The translations under genes were made by a program, and so were the position numbers. From Hyphodiscus hymeniophilus (lineage: Eukaryota; Ascomycota; Leotiomycetes; Helotiales; Hyphodiscaceae): a stretch of DNA of 64,000 nt. How positions within the stretch are numbered: the stretch's first letter is position 1; every line of letters starts with the position of its first letter. The notes below the pieces were generated by a model, which did no database searches, was not told where the DNA came from, and was given only the letters and a program-made list of their open reading frames with translations. This document shows positions 34,611 to 47,572 of this stretch, one piece after another. The stretch lies in contig VNKQ01000016.1 of the NCBI GenBank assembly GCA_016508695.1, positions 620,001 through 684,000 on the forward strand, given 5' to 3'.

Positions 34611-37393
34611 CAAGTTCTGGCGAACAGGAAAGTAGACATTCATGAATTATGCTGGTCGCAGCTGGTGTTGTGATGACTTTCGGAATGAAGATACATGGAA
34701 TACACCATAGGTGACAGAACAGGGTTTATGGATGTCGGACTCGGATGATCGTTCCCTTACTTCTCGTACATAAAAAATTCAGTCATACACAAAATGCAGA
34801 GATGTTTCAACACGCCTGTGTCATCACTCCGCCGATCTATTCTGAGAAGACCGAGGCTTTTCGCTACCCTACTTCAAATTTACAAGCACGTCTCATTTCC
34901 CAGGTCATGCCAATCCATCTAATGAACCTATGCAGAAAGGCCTAAGACCTCAATCCACCTTAATGACGGCTAACCAATAATGACAAGCTGAAATTACGAG
35001 ACATTGATGTGGCTACTACCAGCTCATGGTTCCCCAGTTATTTGAATACCGCTCCATTCACGACTCCCCCTTATGTGCATCAAGGCGCCAAGTGCTTTAA
35101 TCTTCTCTGCGAATGGTAAAAATGCTCGCCGTACCCGTTACATCCAATAGCGGAGTATCAACACGCAAGGTCTCAGTAAGCTAAGTCGTGAATTCAATCA
35201 CCACAGGCTAGCTTTCAGTCCGGCTGCTTGAAAAGCGATCCGCCGAATGACTGTCAGGACCGCAGGGCCTGAATTGTCTTGAGCCTCGGAACAGCAATTT
35301 GATCTTTGGGGAGCTGCGGTCCTTTTATCATCTGCTCTCGCCTTCAGAGCAGCAAAAAGATAGTCCTGTCTCCAAGTCCGCCAGTCTCCCATCAGGGCTT
35401 ATGCCAGCGAGTTGATCCGGCCAACGACCAGGCAAATAGAGTTGACAGCGACAGAATCCTCCCGTTAGGATCCACTGTGTCGCTCTCAAGGACTTCAGCT
35501 AGCCTACGGGCGCTGCAAGGATAGTATGTGTACTTTATTAGCTGTGATTACTTGATCACATGAGTTCATGCTGTATAGTACTGTATGGATAAACTCATTT
35601 TGTGTGGCCTCGTCCGCTGAGAACGGAGAAAGTCTCGTCCCTTAATTGCTCTGAAGACGACATATCTTCACACAATAGCGACCATCAACCTCCTCGATTA
35701 TGATACGATCTGAGGGCAACATTGATGGTGCCGAACACGTTCACAAGCCTCGCGGCAGTTAATTGTAATTCAGACAGGTCAGGATTTCTGCTTCCGGCAG
35801 GGATTCTGGCTCTATACTAAGAGATTGCTTCTAGACCGTGCTTTGTGGTCCATCTAAGGCATAGAGGGAACTATCATTGGGGTACGTTAAAACAAAAGAG
35901 TTGACGGCTTGTGAGCCTACGGGTGTTACCTTACCGTATTCCGGATTTCATCACGACTGGTGGAGAACTGGCTGCCTCCATAAGCCCTCTCCAACGTCTG
36001 AACTCAAGACATGTCAGACCAACAATGAGGATATTCCAGTTCAGAGCCTTCGCTACCTCCTTAGAGAACGGCGGATTTCGTAATCAAATTATCGGAACAG
36101 AGGGGCCTCCCGACTTACTTGATGACAGTCTTGATTTTAAAATTACGAAGGTCTCACTATGCCTCTGAAAGTGTCCTTGATACCTGCAATGTCAGTCGGT
36201 TCATCGTATCTGACATTTTGTCCAGGCTAAGGTCTCTCATTACAGACTGCGCTCATCTGCAGCTCGAACACTTTTATTCGTTCGAATCGATCTCGCGGAG
36301 TGATTGGACAGTCAATCATGTCGCCGCATCCAAGGTAGGCGGCGCAGACCTTAATCACTAGAAATACCAAACTAAACCAAGGGTAACTCCATTGTATGAA
36401 AATGAAGCTTGAATTGACCGACTGGATATCAAGTTCATGAACCCGCTACCGAGAGCACCAAAGTAGGGCAACCAAACCATGCTCCAAGTCCAGCAAAGAC
36501 CAACACTCGAACGCCTCACAGCTCCAAGCACGCGACTATGGGACATGACGAAAGTAACGGAAGGACCGACTGAAGGAATCTGATTGTACATTGTCAGTAG
36601 ACACATCAACGAAGAAGGGACTGTTGTTCTACTTGCCTTGAGTCAAACACTGATAACATGAACAACCAGCCCAAATCCACGTCAAGGCACCTCAATAGCC
36701 AGCACTAATCCAGAAACTCATAGCACTAAGTCGTCAAACTAGTCCAAGCAAGCAAACACACAAAGTTGGGCTAATCGTATCAAGGAAGGTTAGACAGATG
36801 TTTTTGGGCATGGTCAGCGGGATTTCGAGAGCTGGAACAGATGAGAAAACTTACCAAAGTACTATGGAAGAGTAGGTAGTGGTTGAGTCGAAAGAATAAA
36901 TGATTCAAAATGAGGTGTTTGTGTATGGTTAGCGAAGTCCTGATTGAAGAGAGAGGAGAAATCTTACCAAAGTCAAGGTGAGAGGGTAGGACTGGGCTTC
37001 AACTGCCCTCTACAACGACGTCACTGCCTTTGCTGCTTAAGGACATGCGCCCAACGCCATGGGAAGGTGGACCATGTTTGAAGGATCTATTCACTGTCAA
37101 CACGTCGCACGAGCCCTGTTATTAGTCGTCGGTAAGTAAGGATGGGATGAAGGATAACTTAGGGATGAGGATAAGGATGGGGATATGAGCCAAATGGCTA
37201 TGGACCCACCCGGCCACTGGGTAATTAGTATGTAAATCGCAACGCGATGTTCGCTTTTTTGGTGATTGTTTATTGATACCCGGAGGGGAGACTACAAGGA
37301 GCCACCTAATATCCAACCCTCCGAGCCTTTGTTTTCAAATGTTTTTGGTTGGAGCAAGCCCCGTTTTGAAGGTGACAAAAGATATATGAGAAG
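34611..37393. other. Long gene-free stretch
   Basis: About 2.8 kb with no supported gene, RNA or mobile element. Short frames on both strands have no domain or splice support. It lies between the stop codons of glucoamylase and the convergent repeat-rich gene. Confidence 0.45.
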
Positions 37394-39110
37394 TCAGCCT
37401 AAGAATAAAGATGCTGCCATGACGACGCCGGTGGCGAGCCTGAGAAGAAAGTCAGCTAGTAAGCAGAAGACATGGGAGCAGGATACTTACATGGCAACAG
37501 AAGGGATAATTGACAGCCAACTCCGTGTCTCACCGACCGCCGAAGTTGGCCAAGCACCTGGAATCTGGAGGTCATTACAGGGAGCAGCATCATCTAGAAG
37601 ATCTTCAGCACGAGGTTCGAGACAAGGAAGGCTAGGAGGAGAGGGGCATGAGTGGAAAGAAAGGGATGGAGATGGGCATGACTGAACAGAAGGGGATGGA
37701 GATGGGCATGACTGAACAGAAGGAGATGGAGAACCAATGAAAGCGACATCCGCAAAGTCGTCATCTTCATCCGAACGCTCCGAAGGAGCATCGGAAACAG
37801 ACGGCGACAGAGCAGGTGAAGCAACAGGAGCAGGAAAATGGAAATCACAGCGAGGGCATACAAACACGTCAGAGGGAGCCCGCTCTGCCACTGGCGAGAG
37901 AATGGAAGCACCGATCACTGGAACACGTGCAACCTTACGAGCACAAGGGGTGAAAGGAAGATCAACTGGGCAGGAAACGGAGGTGGAAGCGCTGGCCACT
38001 ATCTCGGGAGAAACTGCAGCTGGCGATTCATCACGAGGAGTGAGGGAAAAGAAGCTCGAGTTGACTGGACTTGCGAACATCATCCCCATTCCGGTGAAGG
38101 TGCAGGTGGGAGATGGAGGACAACGAGGGGGAAGGTCAAAGAAAGGGTCAGCAACTAAATCAGGAGCGCCGCAACCTTGTTGTCGGCGCAGCAGGGAGTA
38201 GTCAGTAAGAGCACCATCTGATGGTGAGGTGCCGGATGGCAAAGTCGATAGAAAAGTCGATGGTGATGTCGATGGTGTGGAAAATGAAATGCCGGAAGGA
38301 AGATCCAGATGAAGCTCTCGAAGGGCACGCCGAAGACGACGCTTTCGGACCGATCGAGAAGGAGAAGGAGAGGTAGGAAGAGGGTTGCTAGACCGAATTG
38401 AAGCCGAGGCTGGCGAGACCTTGGTTTCGATTGGGTGTTCGCGAGAGAGAGAATGGCTAGTAGAGATCTGCGAAACGGGATGTTAGCATGCGCAAGCTGA
38501 CAAAAGGCGAAGAGAAAGAAACAAGCGATCGCATGCCCGGTGTATAGGTGATGGAGGGGATGGTTGTTGAAGTGGGAAGGGTAGACATGAGGGGATGTAC
38601 AGTGTTAGGGGTATGAGTGTGATGAAGTGAGGGTAGACATGAGAGGATGTATAGTGTTAGGTGTATGGGTGATGGATGAATGGTGAAGTGAGGGGTAGAC
38701 ATGAGGGGTGGGGGTATTGTCATAAAGAAACGGAAAGTACTTACATCGACACTGTCACAGGGACTAGTGAAGGTACGTCTATTAGCCAAGAGAGAAGGTG
38801 GAAGGTGGGACTTAGACTCGGGACAAGGACGCCTTCCAAATATACGCACGATCCGCCTGGGAGGGGCAGAAGAGGAAGGTAGTTGTTGTCCAGAGACCAA
38901 TTCAGGACAAGGACGCTTTCCAGATATACGCACGATCCGCCTGGGAGGGGCAGAAGAGGGAGGGAGTTGTTGTCCTGAGTTGGTAGGACAAGGACGCTTT
39001 CCAAATATACGCACGATACGCCTGGGAGCAGAAGAGGGAGGGAGTTGTTGTCCAGGGACCAACAACTGCGAAGAGAGAGAGAGAGGAAGAGTACGCGTGA
39101 AGCGAGACAT
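37394..39110 (-). CDS. Unrecognised repeat-rich protein with C-terminal hydrophobic tail (462 aa)
   Basis: Three exons with good GTAAGT donors: 39110-38745, 38467-37491 and 37439-37394, phases consistent, 462 residues. Residues 20-99 contain three imperfect 26-28-residue repeats with the core RRIVRIFGKRPCP. The middle is Ser/Pro-rich and low-complexity, with a basic patch (SVRKRRLRRALREL), one CPRC pair and short SPSPSVQSC repeats. Splicing to the 46-nt last exon creates the ending WLSIIPSVAMLATGVVMAASLFLG, a hydrophobic segment placed like a tail anchor; without the splice the protein stops before it. A TATATAAT word lies 93-100 bp upstream of the start. I do not recognise the family; it may be an orphan. 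Repeats extend into intron 1. Confidence 0.6.
38550..38710. repeat. Intronic minisatellite in the repeat-rich gene
   Basis: Within intron 1 (38744-38468) a unit of roughly 50-60 bp starting GGTAGACATGAG and containing GGATGTA.AGTGTTAGG recurs about three times with small changes. The array is on the non-coding side of the exon-1 repeats, so both exon and intron of this gene carry tandem repeats. Confidence 0.7.
38815..39055. repeat. Exonic tandem repeat (about 78-84 bp unit)
   Basis: Three imperfect units in exon 1 of the repeat-rich gene, each containing on the plus strand GGACAAGGACGC and ATACGCACGAT. They encode the 26-28-residue protein repeats. Unit lengths are multiples of three. Confidence 0.85.
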
Positions 39111-41982
39111 GATGAGAGTTTTGTGAGTTGAAAGTGGTGGAAGAGGATGAAAGCGGCTGAAGAAAGAGGAAAAAAGATGAAGCTCGACGGGGGGAGACGA
39201 AGATTATATAGAAATCGACGCGTCGAACAGAATAGCGCGATCACTGCCCCGCTAGGCCCGATTCGAACGAGGGGATGGTACTCGATTAGGAAAGAAGAGT
39301 GTTTACTAGAGGAAACTATGCGGTTTCGAGGTTGGGCCGTCGAGGCGATACCGTATTGAGATGACGTCGACGAGGACGTTGGCCTGAGCGCAGCCTCAGG
39401 CCGGCGGTATGAGGGGGTAGTGAGGAACAGAAAGGGTGGTTCGGGAGGGAGAGAGGACGCATTGGAGGTCGATAGATATGGAGAGAATGTATCCAAAGTC
39501 CTCCCAAGTATGTTTTCGATTGTGTTGATGTTCATATGTGTTGTGACGGTGATGATTCGAGCGTCGTGTTGAGAAGAGGGTAGGCATCGTAGAGAGAGAG
39601 AGAAGCACGGCATGTAAACGAGTAGCAGAGTGATTCGAAATGATAATTGATCCATTGTGCGCAGTATTATTTGAAGGACTCGTAGGATCGACCGCTGATC
39701 GAGTGGCAGAGAGCTGTTGACGACGTGGAGGAATATACCAGCGTGGAGAGCCTGTCGCAATTGAGTGGCAGCGCAACATCAACGGGACCCAATTGATATC
39801 GATCCAAATAGAGTTGAAACATTTTCAAATAGTCTGAACGAACTTTGATGAGGAAGAAGTAAGATTGGATTGTCAGTCTTAGAGAGCAGGAGCTACCTTG
39901 AGAGAGAGCTTCGCAGAGACATCCTCGACCACAGCTAGACTTCTATAGCGACAATCTTGGTTCAAATAGACTCAATGAAACGTATTACGAAAAAAGCTTC
40001 ATTAGTGATACAACGACAGGCTTGTGTGGAACAGGGGGTGCTGAACGGACAGCAACCTCGGACTCCAACAACAGCACACACCAATGACAGTACAACATCA
40101 ACTCCTACTGGTCATTCGAGTGACCCAACAGCACATAGTCATGAACCTCGGGTCTCACACGATAAAAGTCTCTATATCACATGCTATTGGATGACAGGCC
40201 AGCCAGAAAGAGTCGTTATTACCGGGAGGGAGGAGATATAATTGCAACTCCACCTCTCCTTTCGAAATGAGGACTTTTGCTGACGATTATCCAGTCCTGA
40301 TCTCCTTTATGAGCTCTTCAATCATCCAAAATGGCCGCAAAAGAATCCTTTACCTCTTCTTCCCAGCACTTGCGCAGGTTCACTTTGGAGCCTCAGGCCA
40401 CAACATTGTTTCCCCTCCACCAGCACGAACTGTATACTTCGACAGATGGGAATGTAAGGCTGCGGGTCGAGTCGTGGAGGCTCCAAGTTCAAGATTCGAG
40501 GAGGCAGGAACTTATTGGCAGATTGTATCGAACGCATCAAATGAAGCTCGTAGGCCTTTACGCAGGCGTGCGTAGAGACGGACAAACGAAAGATGGTTTC
40601 AAACGACAGACAGAGAGTGATCGACGCGAGAAGGCTGGGCATGCGAGATGGCTTTGAGAGGCGGAAAGATACCTACCGAGAGGTCTAATCAGACGTTCTC
40701 GACCAACGGTATACCACCATCGCCCGCCCCGGTATCCTCTACCCCTCCAGTAAGGCATTCTACAGCTATGTAGGCTGGACTATCAGCTGGCAGGCAGCTC
40801 ACCGAGAAGATCGTTCTTGGAAGTTGGAGAAACCTGCAAAAGTGAAACGGGGAACTGTATCCAGTCTTTTCCGAAGAGGCGTTCTGGCAGGAATTTCTGC
40901 ATGAGTGTCTCCGTTTCCGCAAATGGAGGACGAGTGTCGTTGAATTTGCATTTTTTGTGGAGAAGTTCATTTGTCGATCATTCACGCAATCACGTGTGCG
41001 GGCCACTCGCACCCCTTTTCGCATCCTCCAATCTCGTCCTGGCGGTCTTGCATCATCAGCGAAATCAAGATCACACACCCAAAATCGCATGGTGAGCAAT
41101 ACAGAGCCGCTTGGCCCAATTTCGTTTCATCAACATGTGGTATTTTCATTTTTGTAGGAGAAGACCATCTCTCGCATCGCATAAGATATCTATCTATGCG
41201 TGGACATTCACTGCGCTTGGGCTCCTAATAGGGGCTCGCTTAAAGGAAGCCCCGCACCTCCATCAGGAGCGAACTTTGAAGACTTCACTCCACTTTTGAT
41301 AACCCAGTCCACCTTTCGGGCAGCGATGTCACAAAAGATACACGGATCGGACTTCTGTACAAAGGATAACCAAAGCGGCACACCTCCAAAGAAGCCAGCC
41401 CTGAATTAGTCTGTTGATTCGAAGTCGAGGTCACTCCCACGATGCCGGCTGGACCTAAGAACGCAGCCTGACGAAATCTCTCGTTGAGTTTCGGAACTAC
41501 TGCGTGAAATTTGCAGTAGCTTCATAAAAGTAATTCATTAAGTAGCTGGCGAATCTCAGTGCTGCTCCAGGCGTTTCAAGGAAGCCAAGCCAGAGTATGA
41601 AGGCATCAAGCATCATCTCAAGGTTACATAGTGTCGAGATAAGACAAACCTTATCTTCATATATCATCCGGAACTGTTGGTCTGATACATCTCTGGTTGT
41701 CAACAATCAAGGATTGCTCTACCCCATCTATGAGAATAGGGAAAGGATCTGCAATACTGCATAGTAAATTCGAACGCGGAGCTCCATCTGAGCTCCCAGG
41801 TACTTGCGAAGCATCGGGGAATCAGAGTTGATACGCTTATCGGAAACACCAAGTGGAAGTCATCCTATTAATGGGTTCACAAATCTTTTTGGGGGAAATC
41901 TGTGTCCTACTCCCCAATTATTATTCTCCCTAGACAACCTCTTTGTTGAACAGCTGAGCCTTGCAACCTTTAACTTCCGACT
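39111..41982. other. Long gene-free stretch
   Basis: Nothing I can support. Several 90-140-codon frames overlap on both strands (notably 40267-40657 and 40689-41099) without domains. A TTCGAA word near 39270 looks like a tRNA T-loop in reverse orientation, but no tRNA fold surrounds it. A GA-rich microsatellite lies near 39590. Confidence 0.4.
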
Positions 41983-43839
41983 ATGGAGATTTCCAAAAGT
42001 GAGAAAAAAGCGAGCTCAGGGTGCGAGTTTAATATTAGCCAAGCTCCTAATGACCAGAGCGATGATTCAATAAAATATGGAGAGACTGAGGTCTTCGCTG
42101 CCGGCGAAGGTGGAGTCAACTTCCGTACTGTTGGATGGATCAGAGGTACAATTACACTCCAAACCAAAACTTCGAAGGATCTGTGTTAATTTAATACCAG
42201 CTGCGATGTTCTTCACAAAGGTTAAAATCCAGGACATGCCTGATAATGCAGCCTCTAAACAGTGGTAGATGACATTCGCAACTGGCGTACTGAGCATACC
42301 GTCGGCTTTGTATACCTTGGGTGCAATTGCTGGAGCTATCTTTATCGCGTTCTGGGGCTTCTTGAACACCTGTATGTGATACAGTACATGACTGGGCATA
42401 ATCTATTCAGCTGACTCGGTGAATTATAACAGATATGGCGTACCTCCAAGGACAGTTCAAAATGAAGCACCCATCGGTCCACACCGTCGCAGATGGAGCT
42501 CAGTACGATCCACTTCCTGGATTGAGCCAAAACTTTCTAACTTTGAACAACAGCATTATCACACTCCAATGGACTGGTGGAAACCAAAAGCGGGCAACCA
42601 TTGCTCGGGAGATAACAGAGTTCTTCTACATCTTGACTTGGATGTATGCCGCCAATCCCCAAGCACTCCTACTTCCACACTCACATTAACTACAGTATCT
42701 GTGCCGGAGTGTCCAATCTGAGCCTGGCAATCGCCCTTAACGCAGTCTCCAAGCACGCGACCTGCTCCGTGACATTCGGTATCGTCGCCTATCTGGTGAT
42801 TTGTTCGGTCGCAAGTATCAGGAAAATACATCAGCTGGGTTGGATAACGTGGGTCGGCTTCGGTTCCATCCTCTCAGCAATTATGATCATCGTCATTGCT
42901 GTCACCATTCCAGCCCGGCCAGCCGCTGCACCGCAGACGGGTGACTTTGAATTGGGATTTGCAGCTCTACCTCCCGCCAGTGTCAGTTCTTCCATTTACT
43001 AAACCATCACCTCCCCATTCAGATATATTGCCTATTTGTATTCTTCAGACAGTTCCAACGTAATCTTTCGATCCAACTTACATCTACCTTATTGAATACT
43101 AAATCTGCGAAATTGACAGACAACTTTTGCTGCTGCTTGGGCCGCCGCACTTGCCATTTTCTCTTCTTCTGCAAATACCTCTGGCTTTGTGCCTGTTATT
43201 TCTGAAATGCGACGCCCTCAAGACTACTTCAAAAGTCTTTACGCTTGCATGACTTGGATCACGTGTTCATACATGGCCCTTGGTCTGACGGTGTATGCCT
43301 ACTGCGGTAAATGGGTGAGCAGTCCTGCACTGGGCAGTGCTGGACCGACCATTAAAATCATTGCGTATGGGGTTGCGATCCCAGGTATGATCGCCTCGGC
43401 AATGATTTGTGTGCACGTTGCAGCCAAGAGTGTCTTTGTCCGCATTCTGCGAGGCACCCATCACCTAACGTCGAATACAAAAACCCATTGGGCAGTCTGG
43501 CTGGGTTGCACCTACGGCACGGGACTTCTTGGCTGGATTCTCTCAGAAGCGATCCCCTTCTTCACCTCCCTGGTCAGCTTGATCGGAGCGCTCGGATTTG
43601 CCCCATTAGGGATTTGCCTCCCTGCCCTTCTGTGGTTCAGCATGCACCCAGGATACCTGAGAGGAAATGTCAAAATGAAGTTGCTATGGCTTGCACATGC
43701 AGGTATCTTTCTCCTGGGCGTGTTCACACTTGTAGCAGGGACATACGCCAATGTGAAGAACATCGTTGATCAATACAAAGCCGGCGAAGTTGGAGGTGCC
43801 TTCACTTGTGCAGATAACAGTGGTACTGTAGCGGGTTAG
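41983..43839 (+). CDS. Neutral amino-acid permease (Mtr-type)
   Basis: Proton-coupled amino-acid transporter of the AAAP/Mtr type, plasma membrane. Exons: 41983-42145, 42201-42220, 42269-42371, 42433-42502, 42554-42643, 42696-42981, 43120-43839; 483 residues, normal for the family. Residues 1-45 are hydrophilic, followed by EGGVNFRTVGWIRA, ATGVLSIPSALYTLGAI, CAGVSNLSLAIALNAV, SGFVPVISEMRRPQDYFKS, and VYAYCGKWVSSPALGSAGP with HVAAKSVFVRILRGT. About ten or eleven hydrophobic segments are visible. Exon 2 is only 20 nt. The intron 42503-42553 is 51 nt and without a stop, so keeping it would add 17 residues in frame; its TCTAAC branch point argues for splicing. Confidence 0.92.
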
Positions 43840-44042
43840 TTCGAACGTCGAGGGTGCATACAATGGAGGAGACTTATGTCGAAAGGCGGTTTGCCATAAG
43901 TATTCAGCTAGCAATGAAGGGTGTACGAGTTTAGTAGAGTGGGTGGAATAGAAGAGGATACCGATTTGAATGGACTAGATTGTACTTGCGAGGGAGAATC
44001 ACATCAACGTGCTCCGAGTTTCGATTCAAGCATGTGAGATGG

Positions 44043-46353
44043 TTACAATCGAGCCCTAGTTGTCGACTTTCCCGCCGCTTCTCCAAACACAATTCTCGAG
44101 TCCCAAATGGCCTCCGTCTTCCAGTCACATTTGTATGGCCCTCCGAAATCATGAGCACACGCATAACGCTTGAGCATCTCGATACTGACTGCGTCCTGGT
44201 CCCTCTCCGCATCAATAATCATCAAAGTACACTTGACGATTTCGGAAAGCCTTTCCATAAGCCTCCTCGCACGAAGAAGGAGCTCTTCGAGGTCTTTCCC
44301 CAATATCTCGGATTCAAAATTATCCAGTGCATCAACAATGAGGGTTTTTTCAGCCTCGAAATGAGTCGTGTCTCCAGGGCTTGAACCTAATAGAGCATGT
44401 TTGAGCCATGTCCGAATTGATTTCAAGGTCCTAGGGCCGTTACGGCCTTTGAGCGTCCTGATCAAGTCGTTGCCTAAAACATTCGTGGTACCTTCCCATA
44501 TGCTAAGAACATTGACATCGCGGTACAGCCTAGCAACATTGATGTGTTGCGATTCTTCGTTCTCCAGATACCCCACACCACCAAGGGCTTCCATACATTC
44601 TTGGAGTCCAGATATTGAAGCTTTTGCCGTCATTGCTTTGAGAACAGGAGTGAGAACACTGTAAATGGTCAGCTGTATCTAGCAGATAAATACACTGAAA
44701 GAGACCCACCGTAATAACAATTGCAGGTCTTCTTGTGTTTGAGGTCGCAAACGAGCCGATGCGAAGCTCTTCTGCGACGTACTCCATGATGGCAATTGAT
44801 CCGCCATGCCAAGACAGTACACAACAAAGAATCCGAAGAGCATATTCGATCTATACGAAAGGGTCGTCGCTGCCAAAGTGTGGACATGCAATGGCACATC
44901 TTTCAACGTCTTCTTCTTTCCTTTCCCAGCCAAATCTCTCACTTCTGCGAATGCTTTAGCAATAGCTAATCCGCGACCAAATAATCCTAATGAGGTGATC
45001 GCGGTATGTACTCGCGTAATATTAAGGATCGTAGAGATCTCGCGTACGCCATCACCTTCTTTACCAAGGAGGAAGGCTCGAGCTCCCACCATTTCAAGTT
45101 CGGCCGTAGGCAGAGCTTTCGTGCCCATCTTGTTCTTCAGACGAGAAATTCGGATACCGTTCAGCTCAGTCTCTCCAGAGAGAGTGACCCTGCGCATGGG
45201 TATGTAGAAAGCTGAAAGGCCTGTCGGAGATTGGGCCAGAGCAATGGTCATCTGAGAGTCGGTTGCAGACGAAAACCATTTAAAGCCATCGACTCTCCAA
45301 GGACCTAGCGGTGATCCATCTATTTGCGTGGGCTCAAAGCTTCCGCTGGAACTCAGTGGTGCATAAGTTGCTAAAGTTTCCGTACCTGATACGTCGGAGC
45401 CACCAACTCGCTCTGTCATCCATTGACCAGAGGTCCACGCATTCTCGTCGCGGGCTGTGAGATTTTTGAAAGCTTTCTCAAGAACGTTCCGAGAAGTGGG
45501 TGTGAGAGGAGACTTGTGTGGTGTTATTTGATTGAGATGTCGAGAAATCAGAGAAGCGGCACCGTCTTGCATTGCCGATGGGCAGGTAACAATGGCACAA
45601 GATCCAGTCCACAAGTGGTATCTTCGCTGATAGTTAGGACAGGGAGCGGATTTTGGATGACTCAGATCTTCCTTCCCAGAAACTTGGCCCAAAGAAATAT
45701 TCCAGGATAATATCGATATCCCGTCGCTCAAAAGATGGAAATCAATCATGTTGTAATTTGAAAGTTACTCACTTCATGAACTGTACCACACGAGAGTAGT
45801 CAGCGTACTTGTTCTCGTATGCGATGGCAACAATGCTTTAGAGACATCAGTAAAGACCTAACATTTTCGAATTTGAAAGTAATAAACTGACCCTTCTTTC
45901 AACCCAATGCTCTGCAAATTTCTCCATCCTTCACTTGTGACAAGTTCGTCCGTCCTTCGGCCAAAAGCATCTCTGCCAGATCCTGTTCGCACTCGATGAG
46001 CAATGCCCGCAACAAATGGCATGAAATTAGGACGAACCTCTAACATATGGTACATTCCTCTCGGCGTCACTCACGAGGTTGAAAACTTTTTGGCTTATAA
46101 CATCTGACCCAAATCTCGACAAATCCTTAGAGGTATCTTCCGCAATCTCATCAGGAAGGAAAACTGCACATGATCTCGTCAGCAGGCCCCGACACATTTG
46201 AGGCTTGAACTAACGGCCCTTGACACGGTTTAACGACGAATCCGCATAATATTGATTTCCCAGAACTGGAGATTGCATAAATATTCCAGATGATGCGCTC
46301 GAAGGCACTCGGTCCTGTGCAAGACTGTCTGCATTCTTGATCTCGGATGACAT
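44043..46353 (-). CDS. AidB-like acyl-CoA dehydrogenase family protein (644 aa)
   Basis: FAD-dependent acyl-CoA dehydrogenase superfamily, closest in layout to the AidB group (bacterial AidB is an alkylation-response protein; the fungal role is unclear). Exons: 46353-46227, 46163-46038, 45982-45892, 45835-45773, 45621-44710, 44658-44043, all phases consistent. Residues about 26-55 give HPVLGNQY-like SPVLGNQYYADSSL; then NGRDAFGRR-like SGRDAFGRRTDELVTSEGW; YHLWTGSCAIVTCPSAMQDGA; WMTERVGGSDVSGTET; the flavin-contacting GPWRVDGFKWFSSATDS; EALGGVGYLENEE and IWEGTTNVLGNDLIRTLKG near the C-terminus. No peroxisomal SKL-type signal at the end (ends TTRARL). A palindromic motif lies upstream (46549-46610). 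Confidence 0.92.
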
Positions 46354-46548
46354 GCTTACAGCAGCCATCACATGCCGCCAGTAAATCGGGAATCAGAGGG
46401 AAACAAAGAGCATGAAAAGAACAGAGGAACGATATGTAATGTAGATATATGGAGAAATCAGATGCTTCCTTAAACATAGAGAAGCTTCCACGTTTGGTGT
46501 TCTTCGAGTTTAGAGGATGAAGTTGGTTAGTGTATGTAAGCTGTTGTA

Positions 46549-46610
46549 GTACAGTATTTTGGGGGGCCGGGAGCCTCGGTACGGTAGCTTTTTGTGGGGA
46601 AATACTGTAC
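46549..46610. repeat. Inverted repeat with TACTGTACCG core
   Basis: Arms GTACAGTATT (46549-46558) and AATACTGTAC (46601-46610) are exact inverted copies, with CGGTACGGTAG between them. The array lies about 200-260 bp upstream of the acyl-CoA dehydrogenase ATG and shares its core words with 8506-8570. Confidence 0.5.
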
Positions 46611-47572
46611 CGAATATAGTGATGCCGCGACGGCAGTTACTTAAAAGGACATTTTAGAACAATAGCAATTCTAAAGCTCAATCAACCGGTTGAGAACATT
46701 TGTAAAGTAACTTCCAAACTTCTTTCGAGATTGAGGCGTTGCCCTCGCCATCAACTACCCTAACTCCAATTTCATTAATTCGAGCGGAAATACACCTGAC
46801 TAAAAGGGTGATTAGTGATTTGAGTCTCGTCTGCTGTCTATAGAAATTATAAGCTGAAATTGCAGCGCAATTGAAACAATATAAAGAACTGATGTGCAAA
46901 ATATGTATATTTTTATGGGTACTTGAGACTGCATAGGTCAAAGTTTGGCGATTGCACAAGGTCAAGCACTAAACCAGTACTTTCAACTTTGAGCTCTTGA
47001 ATAACAAGAAGGACTTTCTTTTTGGGCGTTGAATGCTCTGCTTCATTGTATGCCTCAACGCTCATTCCTCATCCACTCTTTCAGCCTAGTCATCTCACTT
47101 TTAACCGTCTTCGCCAACTCATCGTCAGCTCCAATACCTCAGAAGCCAAATCCAGCCCGGGGAAAAGTACCTTCTCAATGTCGCTACTTTCGAACGTCAG
47201 AAGCTCGGAATCGAGGTAAGAGGCAAAAATTGGAGGTGTATTTTAGGATTATCGTATGTGTCTGTAAGAGAACAGCCGGGTGCTTCGAGGCTTGGCGTCA
47301 AGTTCGGACTACGTCCCAACCCAGTTGGGCAAGATAAAAGGGCCGCAGAAAGCTCTCGATCTTCTTTTTGATCGAATTTAACAACGTCAACCAGAATAAG
47401 ATGTGTTCATTCTGAAAAATTGTATTGCTTATGAGCAGGTTGAGCATCGACCTAATTAACAAAAATCATGGTATCACTGTCTTCTTCCTTCCGAATTCGC
47501 CAACGCCATTCCAATTTCGATGTTTGTTATAATTGTCCTTGTTCCCCGCCTCCTACCGGAGTTTTAAAATAC
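46611..47572. other. Gene-free stretch
   Basis: No supported gene. A plus-strand frame starting with a signal-peptide-like MPQRSFLIHSFSLVISLL near 47050 is short and its continuation is uncertain, so it is not called. Confidence 0.35.

Noticed and set aside
39240..39300. TTCGAA T-loop-like word that could mark a reverse-strand tRNA
   Set aside because: The T-stem pairs imperfectly and no D-arm or anticodon arm lies at the required distance.
40267..41099. Candidate gene in overlapping frames of 102-136 codons
   Set aside because: Several frames on both strands are equally long and none shows family features or consistent exons.
47029..47337. Plus-strand frame with a signal-peptide-like start, as a small secreted protein
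   Set aside because: After the hydrophobic start the sequence switches between frames without clear splice sites; no Cys pattern or family is visible.
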